A DNA stretch of 64,000 bases from an uncultured Collinsella sp. (GTDB lineage: Bacteria > Actinomycetota > Coriobacteriia > Coriobacteriales > Coriobacteriaceae), in the NCBI GenBank assembly GCA_902493855.1, contig CABUQV010000009.1, forward strand, positions 10,617 to 74,616, given 5' to 3'. The notes under the pieces are model-generated. The model saw only the letters and a program-made list of their open reading frames with translations. It had not been told where the DNA came from and made no database searches. A program made the translations under genes and the position numbers. Below are positions 26,488 to 34,232 of the stretch, in pieces; the first letter of the stretch is position 1; each line of letters opens with the position of its first letter.

Positions 26488-26560
26488 AACTTCCGTAAAC
26501 GTGATATTTCCCACATTTTACCCTAGGTAAAACGTGACATTTATCACATTTACGGAAGTT
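26488..26560. promoter_or_regulatory. Long dyad upstream of the DUF4143 ATPase gene
   Basis: AACTTCCGTAAA (26488) is mirrored by TTTACGGAAGTT (to 26560), and between them GTGATATTTCCCACATTTTACC faces GGTAAAACGTGACATTTATCAC about a central CTAG. The sequence is AT-rich, unlike its surroundings, and ends 20 nt from the ATPase start codon. It fits an operator for a dimeric or tetrameric repressor, possibly covering the promoter. Confidence 0.6.
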
Positions 26561-26599
26561 TTAAGCTCATTTCGCCACACTTTCATCACATTCAAAAGG

Positions 26600-26622
26600 C
26601 GGAGGCGCATTTTGCGCCTCCG
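26600..26622. terminator. Short GC-rich hairpin
   Basis: GGAGGCGCA and TGCGCCTCC pair around TTT, a compact hairpin between the dyad and the family A element. T runs are weak on both sides, so a terminator role is only possible. Confidence 0.45.
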
Positions 26623-26671
26623 TCACCATCTTTCCTATCAGCCTACCTGACCCGAACGGCCGAGTCGTCAC

Positions 26672-26814
26672 GGAACCCGGGAGCCCCGGCAGGGCGGGTG
26701 CTTGCTCAAAATGAGTTCCGCACGCAAAGAAGGCCACTTAATGTGGCCTTCGTCTTGCGCAGGACTGTTCGAAATTTTGAGGAAGCACCCGCCCTGCCGG
26801 GGCTCCCGGGTTCC
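26672..26814 (-). repeat. Family A nested palindrome, copy 2
   Basis: Outer arms at 26672-26711 and 26774-26814 are nearly perfect complements (GGAACCCGGGAGCCCCGG against CCGGGGCTCCCGGGTTCC at the base). An inner hairpin AAGGCCAC (26730-26737) / GTGGCCTT (26743-26750) sits at the centre. Read on the minus strand it contains ACAGTCCTG, CACATTA-GTG and CGTGCGGAACTC, as in copy 1. It begins 3 nt past the gatB stop codon, so it lies in the 3' end of the gatCAB transcript. Confidence 0.85.
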
Positions 26815-26817
26815 CGT

Positions 26818-28494
26818 TTACGAGAGCGACGTTCTCAGCAACTCGTTGAAGAGCTTCGGGTTGCCCTTGCCGCGGCTCGCCTTCATGCACTGGCCCACCA
26901 AAAAGCCGATGACCTTCTGGTTGCCGTCACGATACTGCTGTGCCTGATCGGCACAGTTAGCCAGCACCTCGTCCACGATCGGCTGCAGCGCGCCGGCATC
27001 GCTCACCTGACGCATACCGCGCTCGTCGACGATCTTGTTGGGGTCGTCGCCGGTCTGGGCCATGGCCTCAAAGACCTCGTGCGCCTGGTTGGAGCTGATT
27101 GCATCAGTCGCCAGCAGTTTGGCAAGAGCCGCCACCTGAGCCGGCGCAATGCCGGACTCGGCGAGCGACACGCCCGCGCCCTTAAGGTAGGCGATCATCT
27201 CGTTCACCAGCAGGTTTGCGACCGTCTGGGCCTCCTTGCCAGCCATACCGGCAGCGGCGGCCTCAAAGAACTCGGCAAACTCGGGGTCGCCGGCAATCTG
27301 CTCGGCGTCGGCCGCCTTAATGCCAAAGTCGGCCTCAAAACGGGCACGCTTGGCATCGGGCAGCTCGGGAATCTCGTCACGGCAACGGTCGATAAACTCG
27401 TCGTCAAGGTCGAACGGCGCCAGGTCGGGATCGGGGAACAGACGATAGTCGTCGGCCGTCTCCTTAACGCGCATGACCACGGTGCGCTTGCGGCTGGGCT
27501 CCCAGTGGCGGGTCTCCTGATAGATGATGCCGCCCTCCTCGAGCACCTCGGCCTGGCGGCAGATCTCGTAGGCAAGGCCGTCATGCAGGCTCTTAAACGA
27601 GTTGAGGTTCTTAAGCTCGGTCTTGGTGCCCAGCTTGGTCTCGCCGCGGCGACGCAGCGACACGTTGCCGTCGCAGCGCATGGAACCCTTCTCCATGGAG
27701 CAGTCCGAAATGCCCAGCGTCACAAAAATGCGACGGAGCTTTTCCATAAACAGGCGGGCCTCCTCGGGCGTGCGCAGATCGGGCTCAGTCACGAGCTCAA
27801 TCAAAGGCGTGCCGCAGCGGTTGTAGTCGACGAGCGACTCGGCCGCGGCGGTAATGCGGCCCTCGGCGCCGCCCACGTGGACCATCTTGGCGGCGTCCTC
27901 CTCCATATGGATGCGCAGGATGCGGATGGGCACCGTGTAGGAACCGTCCTCGCGACGCTCGGGCATCCGCAGGTTGGACGCATCGTAGCTAGCCAGATGG
28001 CCGGCGCGCTGATTGCCCTCGCGCATGGTCGACGTCATGGACGTGGACAGGCCCTCGGCGTTGGCCGAGGCGCTCGCCAGACTCTGGGCCTCGGCCTCGC
28101 CAAACGCGCAGTCGGGGCGCTCGGCGGCACCGCGACCGGTCACGTCCAGATCCAGATGGCCGTACATGGCAAAGGCGACCGGACCCTGCGTGGTCTGGAA
28201 GTTCTTGGCCATATCGGGATAGAAGTAGTGCTTGCGGTAGAACATCGAGTGGCGCTGGATCTCGCAGTTGGTGGCGAGACCGGCCTTGACGATGCTCTCG
28301 ATGGCGCGCTTGTTGGGCACCGGCAGGGCGCCGGGCAGTCCCAGGCACACCGGGCACACGTTGGCGTTGGGCTCGTCATCGTGGCTGAGTTTGCAGTTGC
28401 AGAACATCTTGGTATCGAGTGCGGTGAGCTCGGTATGGATCTCCAGGCCGATCACGGCCTCCCAATCCTGCAGGACCTCGGAAAGCTCCTTCAT
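26818..28494 (-). CDS. gatB: Asp/Glu-tRNA amidotransferase subunit B
   Basis: This 558-residue subunit binds misacylated Glu-tRNA(Gln) or Asp-tRNA(Asn) and activates it for amidation. Diagnostic stretches are AVIGLEIHTEL, the zinc-site CNCKL and CPVCLGLPGALP, RKHYFYPDMAKNFQ, and RIHMEEDAAKMVH. The YqeY-like tail is at the C-terminus. The protein is longer than the usual 475-500 residues because of an insert at about residues 121-190, between the LDLDVTG strand and RIHMEED. The ATG overlaps the gatA stop (TAATG). It is the last gene of gatCAB, followed by the family A palindrome. Confidence 0.95.
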   Translation of the reverse strand: MKELSEVLQDWEAVIGLEIHTELTALDTKMFCNCKLSHDDEPNANVCPVCLGLPGALPVPNKRAIESIVKAGLATNCEIQRHSMFYRKHYFYPDMAKNFQTTQGPVAFAMYGHLDLDVTGRGAAERPDCAFGEAEAQSLASASANAEGLSTSMTSTMREGNQRAGHLASYDASNLRMPERREDGSYTVPIRILRIHMEEDAAKMVHVGGAEGRITAAAESLVDYNRCGTPLIELVTEPDLRTPEEARLFMEKLRRIFVTLGISDCSMEKGSMRCDGNVSLRRRGETKLGTKTELKNLNSFKSLHDGLAYEICRQAEVLEEGGIIYQETRHWEPSRKRTVVMRVKETADDYRLFPDPDLAPFDLDDEFIDRCRDEIPELPDAKRARFEADFGIKAADAEQIAGDPEFAEFFEAAAAGMAGKEAQTVANLLVNEMIAYLKGAGVSLAESGIAPAQVAALAKLLATDAISSNQAHEVFEAMAQTGDDPNKIVDERGMRQVSDAGALQPIVDEVLANCADQAQQYRDGNQKVIGFLVGQCMKASRGKGNPKLFNELLRTSLS

Positions 28495-30008
28495 TACAGC
28501 TCGCCTCCCTTCCCGGCAAAATCGGGCGCGACGGAAAGCGCGGGCGCACCCGTGGCGGCATCGGCAAAGCCGCGCTCCAGGGCGCGGGCAAACGTGAGCA
28601 GCTGACGGTCCTTAAACGCCGGACCAACCAGCTGGGCAGAAACGGGCAGCTGAGTATCCTCGCCCAGGCCCAGCGGCACCGAGATGCCACCGTTGCCGCA
28701 AATGTTGAGCGAGATGGTGTACAGGTCGGAGAGGTACATCTGCGTGGGGTCGCTGATCTCGCCAAACTTAAAGGCCGTGCGCGGCGAGGCGGGCATGAGA
28801 ATGGTGTCCACCTTGGCATATGCGGCGTCGTAGTCCCGCGTGATGAGCGTGCGAGCCTTTTGCGCGGCGTAGTAGTACTTGTCGTACACGCCCGAGCTCA
28901 GCAGGTAGGCGCCGAGCATCTGACGGCGCTTGGCCTCGGCGCCAAAGCCGTGGGCGCGCGAGAGCGAGCTCTGGTCGGACAGATTGGCGCAGCCCTCCTC
29001 CTGATAGCCGTAGCGAATGCCGTCAAACCGTGCTAGGTTGGAGAACGCCTCGGCCGGGCCGATGACGTAGTAGGCGGCGATGGCGGCGTCCAGGTGCGGC
29101 AGGTCGACCTCGACCAGCTCGGCGCCCTGGTTCTGCAGCTCCTGGGCGGCGCGCTGAACAGCGGCCTTGACCTCGGGCGTCAGACCCTCGGCCTCCATAA
29201 ACGCGGGGATGATGCCCACGCGCTTGCCCTCGATGCTGTCGTTAAGATGCTCGGTAAAGTCGACGGCGCAATCCTGGCTGGTGCAGTCATACGGATCGTG
29301 ACCCGCGCCGGTAAGCGCGTTCATGGCCAGCGCGACATCCTCGACCGTGCGACCGAAGGGACCCACCTGGTCGAGCGACGAGCCAAAGGCAACCACGCCG
29401 TAACGGCTCACGGCGCCGTACGTGGGCTTAAAGCCCACCACGCCGCACAGCGACGCCGGCTGACGAATGGAGCCGCCGGTGTCCGAGCCCAGCGAGAGCG
29501 CGACCTCGCCCGCGGCGACGGCTGCAGCGGAGCCGCCCGAAGAGCCGCCGGGCACGCGCTCGGTATCCCAGGGGTTGTTGGTGCGGTGGAACGCCGAGCT
29601 CTCGGTGGAGCTGCCAAAGGCAAACTCGTCCATGTTGGCCTTACCCATGGGCAGGCAGCCGGCGTCGAGCATGCGCTGGACGCAGGTGGCGGTGTAGACG
29701 CTCTGGTAGTTCTCGAGCATGCGGGAAGCGCAGGTGGTGCGCGTGCCCACGAGGTTCATGTTGTCCTTGATGGCCAGCGGCACGCCCGCGAGCGGGGGCA
29801 GCGGCTTGCCTGCGGCACGGTCGGCATCCACGCGCGCGGCGGCCTCGAGCGCAAGCTCGGGCGCCACCTGCAGGAATGCCTGGACCCCGCCCTCGCGCGC
29901 CTCGATGGCGGCAAGAGAAGCCTGGGCCACTTCGGTAGCGGTAAAGTCGCCGGCGGCAACGCCCGCGGCGATCTGGGCGGCGGTAAGGGAATCGAAGCTC
30001 TGCGCCAT
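28494..30008 (-). CDS. gatA: Asp/Glu-tRNA amidotransferase subunit A
   Basis: The 504-residue amidase subunit releases ammonia from glutamine for tRNA amidation. The Ser-cisSer-Lys triad is visible: lysine in PLAIKDNMN, serine in GSDTGGSIRQPASLCG, and the glycine-serine loop PGGSSGGSAAAVAAG. Length is normal. The start overlaps the gatC stop (TAATG) and the stop overlaps the gatB start, so all three genes are translationally coupled. Presence of the full complex suggests that Gln-tRNA, Asn-tRNA or both are made by the indirect route. Confidence 0.96.
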   Translation of the reverse strand: MAQSFDSLTAAQIAAGVAAGDFTATEVAQASLAAIEAREGGVQAFLQVAPELALEAAARVDADRAAGKPLPPLAGVPLAIKDNMNLVGTRTTCASRMLENYQSVYTATCVQRMLDAGCLPMGKANMDEFAFGSSTESSAFHRTNNPWDTERVPGGSSGGSAAAVAAGEVALSLGSDTGGSIRQPASLCGVVGFKPTYGAVSRYGVVAFGSSLDQVGPFGRTVEDVALAMNALTGAGHDPYDCTSQDCAVDFTEHLNDSIEGKRVGIIPAFMEAEGLTPEVKAAVQRAAQELQNQGAELVEVDLPHLDAAIAAYYVIGPAEAFSNLARFDGIRYGYQEEGCANLSDQSSLSRAHGFGAEAKRRQMLGAYLLSSGVYDKYYYAAQKARTLITRDYDAAYAKVDTILMPASPRTAFKFGEISDPTQMYLSDLYTISLNICGNGGISVPLGLGEDTQLPVSAQLVGPAFKDRQLLTFARALERGFADAATGAPALSVAPDFAGKGGEL

Positions 30009-30319
30009 TACTCGCTCTCCCCCTCTCCCAAAATGGACGGCACGCGGAAGTAGCGGTCGCGCGCGCTGCCAGCGTTTTCGAGCGCAACGTCGAGCGGCAG
30101 GTCGCGCTCGGGCTCGCGCAGGTCATCGCCCATCACGTTGGACAGGCTTCCGATGGGATGGAACGTGGGCTCCACGTCGGGCAAGTCATATTGCAAGACG
30201 GGCTCGAGCATCTGGACGGCGTCGTTCATGTAGGACGTCATCTGGGTGAGCTCGTCATCGGTCAGTGCGATCTTTGCGTACTCGGCGATGCCGCGCACGT
30301 CTTTCTCGCTGAGTGCCAT
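30008..30319 (-). CDS. gatC: Asp/Glu-tRNA amidotransferase subunit C
   Basis: The 103-residue subunit stabilises GatA-GatB. It starts MALSEKDVRGIAEYAKIALTDDEL, the usual GatC helix, and has PTFHPIGSLSNVMGDDLRE in the middle, matching the family's belt segment. ATG 30319 follows GGGAGC; an in-frame start six codons upstream is less likely. TATACT on the minus strand (30355-30360) may be the operon's -10 box, though I find no clear -35 box. Confidence 0.93.
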   Translation of the reverse strand: MALSEKDVRGIAEYAKIALTDDELTQMTSYMNDAVQMLEPVLQYDLPDVEPTFHPIGSLSNVMGDDLREPERDLPLDVALENAGSARDRYFRVPSILGEGESE

Positions 30320-30500
30320 AGGCGCTCCCTTCCGCATAGCAGTTAAACCGCTCTAGTATACAAGGCAACGTCGGCTTGGAGCAGGCGCTTTACCCAAATG
30401 CAGCGAAAACGTAACGAGGGTGGCGGTTGGCAGGCGGCGGGCTGGCGGTTCTGCAGCGAAACCGCACCGTCCATAACGAAAACCGTCCCGACCGCAACGA

Positions 30501-30565
30501 AAACCATCACAACATTCGACGCTTTTCGTCAAAATCGCAATAATCATCGAATGTTGTGATGGTTT
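30501..30565. repeat. Family C palindrome, copy 1
   Basis: Perfect 19-nt arms: AAACCATCACAACATTCGA (30501-30519) and its complement (30547-30565). The loop also pairs partly (GCTTTTCG / AAAATCGC). It lies between the sortase stop and gatC, downstream of the sortase on the minus strand. Confidence 0.8.
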
Positions 30566-30575
30566 GGAAGCCCCG

Positions 30576-30610
30576 ACCACCACAAAGGTGCCTGTCCCCA
30601 TTGTGGTGGT
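30576..30610. repeat. Family B palindrome, copy 2
   Basis: ACCACCACAA (30576-30585) pairs with TTGTGGTGGT (30601-30610). The centre reads AGGTGCCTGTCCCCA, matching other family B copies. It sits 13 nt past the sortase stop codon and next to family C copy 1. Confidence 0.8.
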
Positions 30611-30623
30611 TCTAAAGAATGTC

Positions 30624-31562
30624 TTATGCCGAGGCCTTGGCCTTGCGGCGCTTGCGGACCGCGTGGATCACGATGTCCAGCAGCAACAGCACAATGGCTA
30701 CGATCACGATGAGCACGGCGAACTCGCGCTTGCCCCAGTGGCGGCCGGCCAGCGACTTTTGCTTGTCGACGTCCTTCTTGTTGTACTTGGTGCGCACGCA
30801 ATGCACCAGCAGGCGGTGGTCGTTCACGCCATAGGGCGTGCAGGTGACGAGCGTCACTTTGTCGGCGCCGGGCTCGATGGTCAGCGACTCCATCTCCTCG
30901 GGCAGCACCACCTCGGAGTCCACCATCTTGTAGGCGAGCGTCTGGTTCATGGTGTGCAGTAGCACCAGGTCGCCGGGCTCCAGCGAATGAATGTCGTCGA
31001 ACATGCTCAGGTTGCGCATGCCCGAGTGCGCGGTGAGCACGCAATGCGTCGAGGTGCCGCCCACCGGCAGGCTCGTGCCCTCCAGGTGGCCGACGCCCGC
31101 CATAAGGACTTCTTCGCTCGTGCCGTGGTAGATGGGCATGCTCACGTCGATGGAGGGGATCTCGACCCAGCTCATCATGGGGTCGCGGTCAAAGATGAGC
31201 TGCTGAGCGTAGGACTCGATCTGGTCGGCGGGAAGCTCGGTGGCCTCGCCCGCCAGCTGCTCGTTAAAGGAGCGCGCCTGGAGCAGGATGCGCTCGCGCT
31301 CCTCGGCAGACAGCGCGTCCACGGTGCTGGACACGGTGCTGATCTGGTTGAACACGCCCGAGGCCTCGAGCCGGTCCAAGATCCACGGCCAGGTCATAAG
31401 GCCCACGCCAATAAGGATGATGACGATGGTGATGAGCCGATCGGCCCAGCGCGGCAGTCGCTTGCGGCGGCGCTTGGGCTTTGGTTGAGGTTTGGGCTGA
31501 GGGCTTGAGCCACCGTTGGCCGCGGCGTTATTGCTCTTCATATGTTTGGCGCCCTGCACCAT
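30624..31562 (-). CDS. Class C (pilus-polymerising) sortase
   Basis: This 312-residue membrane transpeptidase joins pilin subunits through isopeptide bonds. A basic N-terminus is followed by a membrane helix (about residues 42-62), the sortase barrel with catalytic His in LTAHSGM near 178, Cys in TLVTCTPYGVNDHR near 240 with the conserved Arg eight residues later, and a second C-terminal membrane helix, which is typical of class C. A lid-like region with DPMMSW-type wording precedes the barrel. The ATG is preceded by GAGGAG. It follows the three pilus structural genes on the same strand and probably assembles them. Confidence 0.92.
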   Translation of the reverse strand: MVQGAKHMKSNNAAANGGSSPQPKPQPKPKRRRKRLPRWADRLITIVIILIGVGLMTWPWILDRLEASGVFNQISTVSSTVDALSAEERERILLQARSFNEQLAGEATELPADQIESYAQQLIFDRDPMMSWVEIPSIDVSMPIYHGTSEEVLMAGVGHLEGTSLPVGGTSTHCVLTAHSGMRNLSMFDDIHSLEPGDLVLLHTMNQTLAYKMVDSEVVLPEEMESLTIEPGADKVTLVTCTPYGVNDHRLLVHCVRTKYNKKDVDKQKSLAGRHWGKREFAVLIVIVAIVLLLLDIVIHAVRKRRKAKASA

Positions 31563-31676
31563 CGCCGGTCACTCCTCTACAGCTCAGGTTGTCTAAACAA
31601 ATAATAGCCGATTAGCGAGCTTCCGCGCCGAACAACGCAGCTAGACCGCACCGTCCAGTCGAGGATAAGCCAGCAT

Positions 31677-31822
31677 TTGCGTTTTCAAAATGTCCCGAAT
31701 CGGCTGGGCGATTCGGGATACAATGTCAATAGAAAACGACGCACCCCGCGTAAGTGTATGAGAGCGCGGGCAGCCTAGTTTTCAGCTTTAGTTAAATGCC
31801 CGGGCCTCTAACCCCGGGCATT
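31677..31822. other. Structured leader region between sortase and small gene
   Basis: Three hairpins stand in a row: TCCCGAATCG/CGATTCGGGA (31693-31718), CCCGCG/CGCGGG (31745-31770) and AATGCCCGGG/CCCGGGCATT (31795-31822). The last begins just past the stop of the small gene on the minus strand and may end its transcript; the first two then lie in the leader of the sortase gene. No protein is recognised here. Confidence 0.55.
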
Positions 31823-31823
31823 C

Positions 31824-31976
31824 TTATTTGCGCCTGTTGCGGCGCAAATGCCTTCTACCGTCCGCACCGCGCGTGCGCCTACGGACCTTAAACCGAACCT
31901 CATACGAGTCTAGAAACGCGATGACGAACGTGCCCACCGCCGCGAGGGCGGCGAGCGCGTTAAGGAATTTCAGCAT
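31824..31976 (-). CDS. Small hydrophobic, basic-tailed protein
   Basis: This is a 50-residue protein with one membrane segment (LNALAALAAVGTFVIAFLD) followed by a very basic tail (KVRRRTRGADGRRHLRRNRR). GGAGGT precedes the ATG at 7 nt, the main support for it being a gene. The shape resembles small holin-like or type I toxin peptides, but I cannot match a family and the resemblance may be superficial. It lies inside the pilus locus, between the major pilin gene and the sortase. A bit of the C-terminal coding sequence can itself fold (TTTGCGCC / GGCGCAAA). Confidence 0.5.
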   Translation of the reverse strand: MLKFLNALAALAAVGTFVIAFLDSYEVRFKVRRRTRGADGRRHLRRNRRK

Positions 31977-32141
31977 TTGGGGACCTCCGATCGAGTCGTC
32001 GGCCGCCCGCGCACGGAATGCGTCGCAAAGCCATTTTACTGCGAGTGTATGCACCCACAGCTGGTAAACGCAAGAATTGCAAACATCTGTTCGCTAACCA
32101 TACGCTCGATCCCGCAAGCAACGGCGCCCCAGCTGCTATGT

Positions 32142-32181
32142 CCAAAAATAACGGGGCAGACTCCAGTGCGGAGTCTGCCCC
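32142..32181 (-). terminator. Intrinsic terminator of the pilin operon
   Basis: GGGGCAGACTCC (32153-32164) pairs perfectly with GGAGTCTGCCCC (32170-32181). On the minus strand the stem is followed by GTTATTTTT. It lies about 100 nt past the major pilin stop, and so separates the pilin genes from the small gene and the sortase. Confidence 0.85.
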
Positions 32182-32282
32182 GAAAAGTGAATGGCAAAGC
32201 AAGAACGTGGATGGACGAGAAAAGTGTCCGCAAGTCTCATGGCCATCACATCCCACCTGCCAAAGGGATGGGTGAGTGAGCG

Positions 32283-34124
32283 TTACTCCTGCTCGGACTC
32301 CTCAGCCTGCTTACGGCTGCGGATGAGGTGCGCCACGCCGATGCACAGCACCGCGCCACCAGCGATCCAAGTGAAGGTCACGCCGTTGAGACCGGTCAGC
32401 GGGAGGCCAACGGACTTGGTATTGCCGACAGTAATGTTGATTACGCCATCTGCAGGATTGGTGGCGGTGCCATCCTTGGCGTTCAGCACATTGTCACCGG
32501 CAGTTTTGTCGAGTTCACCCATCACAACATCGCTACGAGCACTGGAGTTAAGGGTAGCACCGAGCTTATCCACCTTCAGAGTACCATCAGCGGTATACGT
32601 CGGAGTGATGGTGAAGGTGAAATCAGCAATAGTAGTGTTGTAGCCTCCCTTCGGCGCGCTGACCTCATGCACTTTGTAGGAACCTTCGTCGAGACCGGAA
32701 ACAGCAATCTTACCGTCATTGCCCGACGTGAACTTCACACACTCAGGAAGTTCGGTATCGCTAGAAACGGTCACCAGCTGACCTGCGACGACGCTGACGC
32801 TTCCAACAGTACCAGCCTTCGAAGCGACATACTGGTCCTGGGTATTCGCATCGGCGGACTGAATGGTGAAGACGGCGCCCTCAAGGCCCCTCTCAGTGCC
32901 TTGGTCGACCTTCTTAAGATTGAGCTTGAAGGCGAAGTCGGCGACGGTGTCCCCGATCGTCTCGCCTGTGCCATTGCCGTCATACGGGTTGTTAGAGTAC
33001 TCAAGCTTAACGGTGTTGGGGTTGCCACCCTTCTGAGTATTGTCAGTAGTGTTACCAATCACGGCATTGCCGTTGAGCACCGCCTTGTAGAAGATGACTA
33101 TCTGAGTGCTGGCGTCTACCTTTGAAATCTCCTTGAGATACTTACTGTGCTCTCCCGCATTAGCTTTAATAGCCAAGGTGGTAGTTCCATCATCATTGGT
33201 GGTTGGCTGCACAGTAAAGTTCTCTGTAATGTCGGTATATTGATCAGTGTTGTTCGAATCTTTGTTTACAGCAAAAACTTGAGTTTGACCATCAACATAG
33301 CTGAGGCCCTTGGAAAGGGTGTCAGTGAACATATATTTATAGCTATCGTAAGTAGCGTAGTTGCTGGCGATCGTGCCGGTGAGCTTGTAGTTGACCTCCT
33401 GGCCGATCTGGGAGTCAGCAACGTCTTTCCATGCTTTTGAGCTCTTGATATCCGTCACCTTCGCAGCGTCAGCATCATCGAGGATCTTCTTCGTGACCGT
33501 GGGGACGCTCTTCTTGGGCTTAATGGTTGTTGTGCTGGTGCCGTCAATCATAGCGTACACAGGAGAGGTGAACGCGTCGGCAGACTTTCCGTCAGGCTTA
33601 CCAGGCGTCTTGGTGAGGAACAGCCAGTAACCAGCAGAGAGATCAGTAAGCTGGGCACTGTTTGCCGACGTTTCCTTCCAAGTAAGCGTAGTGTTCTTTT
33701 CAAGATTGGCAGCAATCAGACTCAGTACATTATCGTTTTTGACTTGCTCGGACTTCCCCGAGACGTGACCATTTGCATTCAGATAGTCGGCTGCATCCTG
33801 AGCGTTCGTGCTGTCGTATTTGCGATTTTCAACTTTAATCGCCTTAACAACAGCATCCTGAATCGCCTCCTGCGCAACCGAATCGGCACCGGCCCACTCA
33901 ATCCCGCTTACCGTGGTGTTCTCGCCGGTCTTGGTAACCGTCGCCTTGAAGATTTGAATGCCCTTATAAGTCGTTTTCGATGCATATTCAGCATCCTCGA
34001 ACGTTACAGTCGAGCCATCCGCAGCAAACGCCATGGTCACCGGGGCCATCACGCCGCCGAAGCTCAGCGCCGCTGTGAGGCCTGCCGTTACTGCCAGGCG
34101 TGCGATGTTCTTGCTCATGCTCAT
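32283..34124 (-). CDS. Isopeptide-forming pilin, probable major pilus subunit
   Basis: This 613-residue secreted protein has a signal peptide (ending near AFAADG), and a C-terminal sorting signal: LPLTG, a hydrophobic stretch and RSRK. A pilin-type lysine motif is likely at TIKPKKSVPTV. The GbpC/SpaH-like middle domain contains YDSYKYMFTDTLSKGL and an NPNTVKLEYSNNP strand typical of the isopeptide-forming D2 domain. The last domain is a CnaB fold with an E-box-like HEVSAPKGGY. The start at 34124 follows AGAGGAAAAG. It is the gene nearest the terminator, which fits the abundant shaft subunit. GC content is lower than in the next pilin gene. Shaft assignment is inferred. Confidence 0.87.
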   Translation of the reverse strand: MSMSKNIARLAVTAGLTAALSFGGVMAPVTMAFAADGSTVTFEDAEYASKTTYKGIQIFKATVTKTGENTTVSGIEWAGADSVAQEAIQDAVVKAIKVENRKYDSTNAQDAADYLNANGHVSGKSEQVKNDNVLSLIAANLEKNTTLTWKETSANSAQLTDLSAGYWLFLTKTPGKPDGKSADAFTSPVYAMIDGTSTTTIKPKKSVPTVTKKILDDADAAKVTDIKSSKAWKDVADSQIGQEVNYKLTGTIASNYATYDSYKYMFTDTLSKGLSYVDGQTQVFAVNKDSNNTDQYTDITENFTVQPTTNDDGTTTLAIKANAGEHSKYLKEISKVDASTQIVIFYKAVLNGNAVIGNTTDNTQKGGNPNTVKLEYSNNPYDGNGTGETIGDTVADFAFKLNLKKVDQGTERGLEGAVFTIQSADANTQDQYVASKAGTVGSVSVVAGQLVTVSSDTELPECVKFTSGNDGKIAVSGLDEGSYKVHEVSAPKGGYNTTIADFTFTITPTYTADGTLKVDKLGATLNSSARSDVVMGELDKTAGDNVLNAKDGTATNPADGVINITVGNTKSVGLPLTGLNGVTFTWIAGGAVLCIGVAHLIRSRKQAEESEQE

Positions 34125-34232
34125 CTTCTTTTCCTCTGCTTTCTGCTCGAATTCCATTTGATCGATCATCATCTGTCTGTGTCTTAGCATCCGCTTCGCT
34201 ACGTCTCGCCCCGCTCTCTGTGGGGCTGCCAG

